NCBI RefSeq assembly: GCF_018446385.1
Contig: NC_055987.1
Span: 28,836,202-28,900,201 of the forward strand
Length of the DNA: 64,000 nt
Origin: Zingiber officinale
Taxonomy: Eukaryota > Streptophyta > Magnoliopsida > Zingiberales > Zingiberaceae
Reading direction: 5' to 3'
Shown here: in pieces, positions 56,161-64,000 of the stretch
Layout of the letters: each line of letters starts with the position of its first letter
Position numbering within the stretch: the stretch's first letter is position 1
Position numbers and translations under genes: made by a program
The notes under the pieces: generated by a model
Seen by the model: the letters and a program-made list of their open reading frames with translations, nothing else
The model's database searches: none
What the model was told of the DNA's origin: nothing

Positions 56161-56416
56161 TAACATTTTAATACATTTGAAGAAGCAAAAATAAACAATG
56201 AATAACATATTTGAACTCCTTGTAATTCAAGAAATCCACTGAAACTAAAATGAATATAATCGGAACTCTCTAGATCGATCAGTGGGTTTCGATCAAAATT
56301 CACTGATGGACCTAGAGAGCTCCGATTGCACCCATTTAAGTTTCTATGGATTTCTGAAATTACAAGGAGTTCAAATATATTGTCCATTATTTATTTTGGC
56401 TTTTCATAAATGTTAA
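56161..56416. repeat. Foldback (long inverted repeat) A
   Basis: Two arms of roughly 115 bp are near reverse complements around a ~16-bp loop at about 56285-56300 (GTGGGTTTCGATCAAAATTC). Arm landmarks are TTTGAACTCCTTGTAATT (left) and AATTACAAGGAGTTCAAA (right). ORFs read on both strands because of the symmetry; they are not genes. Confidence 0.85.
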
Positions 56417-56450
56417 CATGAAAAATGAAAAAATCGCAAAAACGCTCACG

Positions 56451-56584
56451 TTGGGCCTGATATGGAATCATATTAGGCCTAACATGGGTCTGATATCATT
56501 CCATATCAAGCCCAATGTGGGTCTGATATCATTCCATATCAGGCCCACGTTGGGTCTAATATGAGTCTATATCAGACCCAACGT
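56451..56584. repeat. Palindromic array TTGGGCCTGATATGG...
   Basis: Several tandem units of about 33 bp contain GGCCTGATATGGAATCATAT and variants; each unit is itself nearly palindromic. Confidence 0.8.
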
Positions 56585-56589
56585 GAGTT

Positions 56590-56890
56590 TTTTTTGCTGA
56601 TTCTTTGATTTTATATATTAACATCTATGAAAAAATGAAATAAATAATGGACATCATATTTGAACTCTTTGCAATATCAGAAATCTATAGGAACCGAAAT
56701 GAATGCAATCGGAGCTCCCTAGGTTCATCAGTGGGTTTCAGTCAAAACTCACTGATGAACCTAGAGAGCTCCGATTGCACCTATTTCAGTTCCTATGAAT
56801 TTCTGATGTTGCAAGGAGCTCAAATATGGTGTCCATTATTTATTTTGACTTTTCATAGATATTAATATATAAAATCAAATAATCGTCAAA
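56590..56890. repeat. Foldback (long inverted repeat) B, related to A
   Basis: This is a second copy with the same architecture and clear sequence similarity to 56161-56416 (TTTGAACTC...TTTGCAATATCAGAAATC arms; loop GTGGGTTTCAGTCAAAACTC). Its arms extend further, through TGATTTTATATATTAA on both sides. Confidence 0.85.
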
Positions 56891-56900
56891 AAAATTCACA

Positions 56901-57001
56901 TTGGGCCTGATATGGAATCATATCACGTCCAACGTGGGCCTGATATGAAATCATATCAGGCCCAGCGTAAACCTGATATGAAATCATATCAGGCCCAACT
57001 T
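56901..57001. repeat. Palindromic array, second block
   Basis: Three units of CCTGATATGAAATCATATCAGG-type palindromes repeat the block at 56451-56584 on the other side of foldback B. Confidence 0.8.
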
Positions 57002-57293
57002 GGAAAGCCAAGTTATGATACATTAGTGCAAAGCATACTTTGAACTGTATATTGGATCAGTCATTGTGGAAGCCGAAAAGGGAAATTTTCAGTAGAAGTT
57101 ATAAAAATGTATTGGTTTTTTCAATATTGCAATACATTTATCACAAGATAATAAACTTTTTAGGAAATTCCATTATTTAAAGGTTGATTTACCCTAATAG
57201 AAGAAATACATATTGAACCATGAAAATGCTTTATAGAATGACTATCTAGTGTTTTCAAATGATTAAAATGAAACACAGATTTAATGATCTACC

Positions 57294-58312
57294 TGTTGGT
57301 GCGGTTAGCACTAACGATTTAACCCAGGTTTTGATGAATGACAAATCAGGTTAAGTTAGTTTGTTATTGTCTGACACTTTGATCAAGTGTGCAGGAGAAG
57401 CCCAGACAGGTCGACGGGCTGACCGGATGTCTGGCACGAAGTCCAGCTAGGTCGACGGGCTGACCGGATAGCTGGCGAGAAGTCAAGCGGTCGTCAGGCG
57501 CTGGTCGAGCCACGCCAGCAAGCTGTCGGCGGGGTCCGGGACGCTTGCGAGAAGTCAGACGGTCGACGGCCGACCGGACGTCTGGCGGTAAGTGAGGTAA
57601 GTCACCGGAGGACTGTCAGGACGCGTTCCGGGAAGGAACATTAGGCGTCGATCCGGCTTAGATCCATTTCGGATGTCTAAGTCGAGATCGTGACTAGATT
57701 CCGGTCTCGAAAGACGGAATCTAAGTCATACTCTTGTTATCCAACTGTTGAACTATGCTAACACATTTCTTATATTCATATTATGTTGCCTCGGACTAAC
57801 TTTGTTTTGCGGAAAAGGAGTTTTAGAAACAAGGTGGTCCGGCGCGGAGGTCAGCGCGGAAGGCAAATTTTATCCAGCCGAGTCGCCGCCACGTGGAGCA
57901 TCATGGTTTGTCGATTCGTCACATTCGTGCGCCTGAAGGATCCAGCGCGAACGCAAGATATAAAAGAAGCCCCGGGCAGGAGCTTGAATCAATCAATTGC
58001 CGAGAATTCTTCTCACGGTCTTCACGCTCAACGTTCGCATGCGCCTTGACAAAGCTCGACACTCGCTCCATTCTTTTCCTTCTTGTCGGTATTTTTTTTT
58101 TAGTTTTCATTAGCATTCCTTAGTTCTTTTGTAATCATTATTTGAATTGCTAGTGATTGCCCAACGAAAGTGGTCGAGGACCACGAGCCTTCGAGTAGGA
58201 GTCGTCACAGCTCCGAACGAAGTAAAACAACCGTGTCTATTTTACTTTTCCGCCGCCTTATACTCTTGTTTTGAATCGATATTCACCCCCTATCGAATCT
58301 AACGGTCCAACA
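57294..58312 (+). repeat. 5' LTR of the third LTR element
   Basis: It is 1019 bp, TGTTGGTGCGG...GGTCCAACA. It has a repeated GGTCGACGGGCTGACCGGAT unit near 57408-57560 and a TATA box TATAAAAG at 57959-57966. No second LTR is available for comparison. Confidence 0.8.
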
Positions 58313-58314
58313 AG

Positions 58315-58325
58315 TGGTATCGAGC
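58315..58325 (+). other. Primer-binding site (initiator tRNA-Met-like, one base missing)
   Basis: TGGTATCGAGC lies two bases after the LTR. Compared with the sites at 1705 and 12292 (TGGTATCAGAGC) it lacks an A, which would weaken tRNA pairing. Confidence 0.8.
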
Positions 58326-58502
58326 AGGTACCCTCTGATTTGGTGCAACCACCAATCGAGGGGTGATTTTTGGTTTTCGTTTTACACTCAAAACTTGTTT
58401 ATCATTTTTTGCAATATCAATCTAGATTTTTTTACTATTTTTCTTTCACTACTAATCCAAGACCAAGTCTTGGGATATTTTTCGGTTATTTCCGTGCACA
58501 TA

Positions 58503-60121
58503 ATGTCCCAACAAGAAGGATTTAGTACAGTTCGACCTCCACTCTTCAACGGGACGACTTCCCGTCTTTGGAAGAAGCGCGGAGGTCTACCTCAAAAGCA
58601 GACTTGACCAGGTGGATGAGCATTCGAGACCCTACAAAATTCCGGTGACAACGCCGACAATCTAGTAGATCCTGAAGACTGGACAGATCCAAGAAAAAAC
58701 ATCAAAGAAAATAAGGCGATCAACACTCTACAATGTGGATTGACAAGAGAAGAACTGAGCAGTGGCCACACAAAAACGCTAAAGAGCTATGGGACAAGTT
58801 GATCGAAATGCACGAGGGAACCGACGCCAAGGTAACAAAATGACCTTCTCTTAAATAAAATTTTAATATAAAATGCAAGAAGGTGAAGCAGTGAATCAAC
58901 TACACGCGAGGATCAAGGACATCCTCAACGGGCTTCACATGATAGGCCCGGATGGAGAACGGAGACTTAATAAGGTGCGCGTTAAACGCCTTTCCACGTA
59001 ATAGTTGTGGGCATCAATAGTAGATGCCTACAAAATTTCTAAGAATCTTTCTAACTTAAAATTAGATGAGCTTTTACGTGAATTAGAATTACATGAACAA
59101 ACTAATGGAGCCGAGAAAGGTATAGCTCTATTTCGGGTTCCTCGAAAAAGAAAAGCAAGCACCGAAAATGAAGATGAATCGACCAAGACTCAGAGACGAA
59201 GAACACCGTGAACTTGGTAAGAAAAATGTTCACCAGAGAAAGAGGAGCTTCAGCAGAAAATCAGCTCTCCCTCGGAGCAAAGAGCGTGACTTGCTACTGC
59301 TGCAATAAAAGGGACACTACAAGAACGCCCAAAACTGAAGTTCGACAAACCAAAGCCAACCAAAAAGAAAGCACTTGAAAGCAACGTGGGACGACTCCTC
59401 GGACGAATCAAGAAGAAGAAGCGAACATCGAGCCACCTCATGCCGATGGCCCGGGTCAAATGTAAGACAGCAGTCGGAAGATGAAGACGGGTCTGAACCT
59501 CAAACAAGCCACGAGTCCGTACTCGTTTCCGAAGGCTCGAATGAGGTATACTTTAATTTAAACAAAAAATTTTTTAGAATCATCTCCTGTTTGAATAGTA
59601 AATTAACTAAAGTTGAAAATGAAAATAAATCACTTCTTGAGGAAAATCAAAACCTCAAGGAACAATTAAAAAATTCGAATCCAACTCAAGATCTAACACT
59701 TGAAGAGGAAAATCTATCGTTAAAAAATGATGTTAAAAATTTAAAAGAATTACTAGAAAAATTTACAACAAGATCAAAAAATCTAGACTTAATCCTAAAT
59801 AATCAAAAAGCATGTTATAATAAAACCGGACTGGGATATAAGTCGAATTCAAATAAAACCTTCAACTCATTAATAACCCAATACAAATCAACCAATCTAG
59901 CTTGGGTTCCGAAAGCGTGTCTGACCACGCAAGTAGGACTTAATCAATATTATATACCTAAAGAAAAAATACATTATATAAAATCGAATAAACCAAACCA
60001 AAATCCAAAATACAAACCTAAATCAAATTCAAAATCTAAACAGTTTGAAAATCAACAAAATTATCACCAAGTTAATCATAACTATAAAAAGAATCGACAC
60101 AAGCCTAAAATCAAAACTTAA
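58503..60121 (+). pseudogene. Copia-type gag, multiply frameshifted
   Basis: It begins MSQQEGFSTVRPPLFNGT, a start common in plant copia Gag, then shifts frame within 40 codons. Later pieces show NAKELWDKLIEMHEGT (about 58790), the LHARIKDILNGLHMIGPDG segment (about 58900), a damaged zinc knuckle (CYCCNKRGHY at about 59300), and then a clean 248-codon frame (59375-60121). That frame has ATWDDSSDES, a Glu/Asn-rich coiled coil (VENENKSLLEENQNLKEQL), TNLAWVPKACL and a Lys/Asn-rich tail. The last part is intact while the first is broken in several places. As in the other two gag genes here, the frame ends without protease. Confidence 0.82.
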
Positions 60122-61085
60122 ATTAATGGCCAATGATTCAGGGGGACCTCCAAAACTAACTTACCCGACAGGGTAACCCAAAACTAACAAACCCGGCAGG
60201 GCAATTAGAATTAGAGACCAAGTTTAACTTGAATCATGGTATTGGTGAAATTTTTGGATGATAGTACGTTAGGGAAACTTGGGCATCGCATGTCTAGAAA
60301 GATATGGTTTCGATCTGGTGCATTTGGCCAAGTGGAACTGACCGAAGCTACCCTTAAACGAATCCTAACCAGTTAGACCAAGATTTAGTACTAAGTTCCG
60401 TGGATAGGACTATTCGGAAAACCTCGAAAGGTTGGTTACTTTTAATGATGTCCTTGTGACTCACCAAGCTTAGAAGTTTATCCGAAGAATGCCTATTTGT
60501 AGAAACCAAAGCTAAGTCTAAATCTAACACAAGTTAAACCAAAACTCTGTAATCAAACTAATTTCATCTCACAAAATCATAGGATTCCCTGATTGATAAT
60601 ATAGATCGGGTGAGATGAATAAGACTTAAATTTTAATTTTAAAGTTTTTTTTACTTAAAAATTATTTTCAAAATTTTAATTTTAAACTTAAAAATTTTAA
60701 TTTTAACTTAAAAATTAATTTCAAAAATTTTAATTTTAAACTTAAAAATTAATTTCAAAAATTTTAATTTTAAACTTAAAAATTAATTTTAAAATTTTAA
60801 ACTTAAAAATTAATTTCAAAATTTTAATTTTAAACTTAAAAATTATTTTCAAAATTTTAATTTTAAACTTAAAAATTAATTTCAAAATTTAATTTTAAAC
60901 TTAAAAATTAATTTCAAAATTTTAATTTTAAACTTAAAAATTAATTTTAAAATTTTAAAACTTAAAAATTTATTTCAAAATTTTAAACTTAAAAATTAAT
61001 TTCAAAATTTTAATTTTAAACTTAATTTCAAAATTTTATTCAAACTCAAAACTTAACTTCAAACCTAATTTCAAAAAAAAAAAAA
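60122..61085 (+). repeat. Spacer with a ~33-bp AT-rich tandem array
   Basis: 60122-60610 is non-coding remnant. From about 60640 to 61040 there are about a dozen copies of a ~33-bp unit (AATTTTAAACTTAAAAATTA plus ATTTCAAAATTTT). A 19-A run lies at about 61074-61091. Confidence 0.8.
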
Positions 61086-61097
61086 AAAAAGGTAAAA

Positions 61098-61218
61098 AAC
61101 CAGGGGCGGGCGCCCCTGGTATTCCCCTCCGGGGCGCCCGGAAGGGGTTCCGGGCGCCCCGCCCTAGCAACCCCGGGCGCCCGGAAGGGATCCGGGCGCC
61201 CGGAGTCCCCTATAAATA
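61098..61218 (+). promoter_or_regulatory. GC-palindrome block followed by a TATA box
   Basis: Four or more copies of CCGGGCGCCCGG-type palindromes with GGAAGGG(A/T)TCC spacers end in CCCCTATAAATAAGGGGC, a TATA box (61211-61218) about 160 bp before the ORF start. The block looks like a promoter for the next ORF, separate from the LTR promoter. That is an inference from layout. Confidence 0.6.
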
Positions 61219-61372
61219 AGGGGCAGCAGGCGCCCCCAACCTTTGCCCCACCAATTCTCACTTTTGCCAAGGTTCACTTTGAACCTCAGTGCGAAAGTAC
61301 TCTAAATCAAAATTTTCTTGCGGTGAAGACGCTGTTGCGATTCAACCGAGGTCGTCAAATCTATATTTTTCG

Positions 61373-62597
61373 ATGGCTCCTCGGTAAATAAAATACTTCC
61401 CCTCTCTAAAATCTTATTAGAATTTGTCTTCTCAAATTTTTTTTCTTAGAATATTCTTGTATTTATATACAGTAGAAAACGAACAAATACTGGTGCTGGA
61501 CCCTCCAATGCTAGTACAGACCCTAGGTTTCCCACAGACGAACTTAGGATTAAGTTTGAATCCACCATTTATAAGGCCATTAGGACTACCTGCATAGATA
61601 GATCGTTCTTTCTAAGATCATGTCCCTCTGCTTTAGAGGTTATAGGCCACTATAACTTAACGAACCTTGTCGAATGTACCAGTCCAATAAACATAAGTCT
61701 GTGTGCCGAATTTTGCAATAACCTAGTAAAAGTAGACGATTTCACCTATACCACTAGGGCAGCAGGTACTGATATCGTATTTTCCCCTACGACTATCCGA
61801 GAGTTTTTAGAGTTAAGTCACCTTGCTCCTTTTTGTGCTATCCTCCGAGGGATCTACCGCTCAAGATCCCTACTCACATATTACTCTCGATACGATTTAT
61901 TCGTATTTTTTGAGGACCATCGTGAGTTTAGGTCAGTAGAACTTCGAGTCCAGGACTACGCTCTTTATAGGGTTGTAGTCCTTTGCATTTTACCACTGAC
62001 TACTCGGGACATCGCTGTGATGCGCTCATTCCATTCGTTCTTACTTTATGCCCTGATTCATAGGTTAGACATTGACATCAGCCTACATATCTTCTCCACC
62101 ATCATCTATTCAATTGGATTTGTGACTGACGATCGAGTCCATATACCATTTGGTCACATTCCATATATGTCCTCGTTGCACATTGATGTCACTAGGGAGA
62201 CGTTGCCCATACGACCGAGTTCGATGTTATAGCCGCTCGGAACTTTTCCCTAGCCGGCATCCAGATAGAGATAACGGGACTATGTCTTGGCGGAGGGGGC
62301 ACAGCACCAGCCGCACAGGTGGACGAGTTCATGCTCGCACTATTTCCAGAGGAAGCCGCACCAGCTCCACCACCACCCCCAGCTCGAGCACCACGACACG
62401 CTCCCCGCACTCTAGCCGACCGTATGACCGGACTAGAGAGAGCTATAGCGAGTCTCCAGCAGGAGAACTCTGATTTTCATCGGGACATACGGCGAGAGGT
62501 TGCCGAGTTACGAGCTGCCGGAGACACCCGACACACTGAGCTGATGGCACTTATTCGATCCTTGGGATCTGGACCACCCCCTTCATCATCTCAGTAG
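61373..62597 (+). pseudogene. Putative plant transposon protein-like ORF, two exons, one frameshift
   Basis: I propose an 11-nt first exon, ATGGCTCCTCG (61373-61383), an 87-bp GT-AG intron, and exon 2 from 61473; this gives a basic MAPRRKRTNTG start. The frame runs open to a stop at 62232 and continues one base off from about 62200 to the stop at 62597, so a single indel near 62200 separates the two parts. The middle (ECTSPINISLCAEFCNNLVK, DIVFSPTTIREFLELS, then VQDYALYRVVV, FLLYALIHR, VHIPFGHI) has the layout of the putative plant transposon protein (Transposase_32) family, whose function is unknown. The C-terminus is Ala/Pro-rich then coiled coil (LADRMTGLERAIASLQQENSD). I cannot assign an activity. 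The indel may be a sequencing error. Confidence 0.62.
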
Positions 62598-63237
62598 CTT
62601 TAGTGATGACCTACTTCTGTAGCTACACTACTTGTAAAATATTTTGGATTTATCTAGTGATATTTCAAACCTACATTAATTATGTTTTATCTCGGTAGAC
62701 TATAATTTTTCTAAAAACTAGTTTTTTTTAACTTATAAGTTAAAACTGTATGTTTTCAAAAAACTTACCATTTTTAGATTTTCAAAAACAGTTTTGGCCT
62801 TAGACTAGTTTTGAATCCTTAGAAAGCATGTACCCATAGGACTAGTTTTTGAGCATCTCACCAACACCCTAGGTTTACCTTGCTTGTGTTTGACAAACAT
62901 AGAAAGGGGTGAGATGCATAGGCCAACTGTCTGGACTTAAGATGCTTATTTTAGTGCATCAACATAAGTCTGGACGTTAAATACAACTCAGATATTAATC
63001 AGATTAAAGTTATTCAGTCAAGTCAAAAAAACTGACTGCTTGTAATCAACTTAATCTGACTAACCATGTGAAAGCTACTATCTTCTGATAGCTAGTTAGT
63101 ACCTAAGTGGTTAGACAGCTGGTTAAAGTTAAGTATCAAATTAAGGGGGAGGTTTATTTTTTAATTATCTCCTTAAGTGCTATTTTTTGATCTTCTCTTT
63201 CAAATCTCTCTAGAAAATTCTATCTCAATTTTTAAAA

Positions 63238-63277
<40 letters not shown>

Positions 63278-64000
63278 ACTTTGAATATTTTTAGCAAATA
63301 TTTTCAAATTTCATGTCGGGTTCAGGGGGAGGAACTAATTAAAAATTTCCCTTTATATAAAATATTTTAAATTTTGTTTGAAAAATATTTTCTTAAAAAT
63401 TTCTTAAACCTACTTTTGAAAACTAACTCTTATAAAACTAAGTTGTTTTTAAGAATTGGGTTTTACTTTTTATTGAAAATCGATTTTGAAAATTAGATTT
63501 AACTTAGTTTTGAAAATTATGGAAATTAGATTTTTCAAAACTTAAGTTTACAAACTAAGCTTCTCTAAATCAACTCAAAATTGTTTGTTTTAAATCACAA
63601 ACTTTTTATCCTTTTTACTTAGTCCTTGAAAACTCAACTTTTCAAGTATTTTAAACCATGATTTTGAAACTAGTACTTTTGAACTTTAAAATTTTGATTT
63701 TTGAAAATTAGATTTAATTATTTTACTTTATCAAAATTAGTTCTACCAAACTCCTTTGAAAACTAAAAGTAAAGTTCAAAATCAATTTGATTTGCAAAAA
63801 CTCAGTGTTGCAAATTATGAAAGTTAGATTTTTCAAACTTAAATTAAATCGTTTACAAACTTAGTGTTGAAAAATAAATCAGTTTTTGGAAAAATAAATT
63901 TTTCAAACTTAGTTTTGGAATTTTGGTGTTTGAAAACTTATGTTTGTAAATGAAACTATCTAAACTTAGCTAGCTTTCTAAAAGCTAAAAGCTAATGCTT
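62598..64000 (+). other. Non-coding remainder of the third LTR element
   Basis: This is AT-rich sequence with frequent TTTTGAAAACT-like words and a (TA)n microsatellite at about 63246-63276. Purine-rich stretches AAGGGGGAGG (about 63144) and CAGGGGGAGGA (about 63325) resemble polypurine tracts, but no LTR follows either. No gene is seen. Confidence 0.5.

Larger units (their letters stand above)
57294..64000 (+). mobile_element. LTR retrotransposon with decayed gag and an internal accessory gene (3' end outside window)
   Basis: The 5' LTR (57294-58312) is followed by an initiator-Met-like primer site (TGGTATCGAGC at 58315) and a decayed copia-type gag (58503-60121). No protease, integrase or RT motif follows. 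Instead there is a remnant spacer, an AT-rich array, a GC-palindrome block with a TATA box, and an ORF of the putative plant transposon protein type. I see no 3' LTR by 64000. Membership of the ORF in this same element is inferred from position and orientation; a nested insertion is the alternative, but no ends or duplication were found around it. Confidence 0.72.

Noticed and set aside
56157-56387. Similar ORFs at 56157-56387 (minus) and 56647-56865 (plus)
   Set aside because: Their likeness reflects the foldback repeats, not a gene pair on opposite strands.

Overview
This is nuclear DNA of a flowering plant. Its protein-coding genes have many introns, and most of the rest is LTR retrotransposons, an RTE-type LINE, hAT and PIF/Harbinger DNA transposons and small non-autonomous repeats. 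I cannot name the species; a monocot is possible but not shown. There are three host genes: an MLO-family membrane protein (minus strand, 15 exons, 539 aa), a COX7C-like small subunit of cytochrome c oxidase (plus strand, 2 exons, 95 aa) and the polyadenylation factor CstF64/CstF2 (minus strand, 10 exons, 510 aa). I read the exon models by eye from splice sites and reading-frame continuity; all three close in frame from ATG to stop.

From 1 to 18.9 kb is a nested retrotransposon stack whose target-site duplications can be read directly. The outer layer is a Ty3/gypsy Tat/Retand-like element on the minus strand: its 5' LTR is at about 18.1-18.9 kb, and gag, protease and the start of RT run leftwards. 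A solo-LTR-like insertion (6829-15527, TSD GCGGC) splits the RT. A gag-only LTR element (7160-14226, minus, TSD CTAAG) sits inside that insertion. A second member of the same gag-only family (8-6725, plus, TSD AGTTG) interrupts the RT again further on. Neither gag-only element has any pol sequence. Both match the TR-GAG (terminal repeats plus GAG) type, and their LTRs are built largely of minisatellite and palindrome arrays.

From 18.9 to 35 kb lie the MLO gene (with a small hAT-like element in intron 8), a decayed PIF/Harbinger pair (SANT-like ORF1 plus truncated transposase) and an almost complete but broken hAT element with terminal repeats and an 8-bp duplication. From 35 to 55.3 kb lie the COX7C-like gene and CSTF64. 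The CSTF64 introns have accumulated a full-length RTE LINE, three RTE 3'-end fragments (one only 41 bp) and a Harbinger-type element carrying a piece of a DUF1005 host gene. Two foldback repeats with palindromic arrays follow at 56.2-57.0 kb.

From 57.3 kb to the end is a third LTR element. It has a 5' LTR, a primer-binding site and a decayed gag with no pol. Further in, it has what looks like a separate transcription unit: a GC-palindrome block, a TATA box, a mini-intron and an ORF resembling the putative plant transposon protein family. Its 3' LTR is not in the window. This gag-plus-accessory-gene element is the best candidate here for something poorly described.
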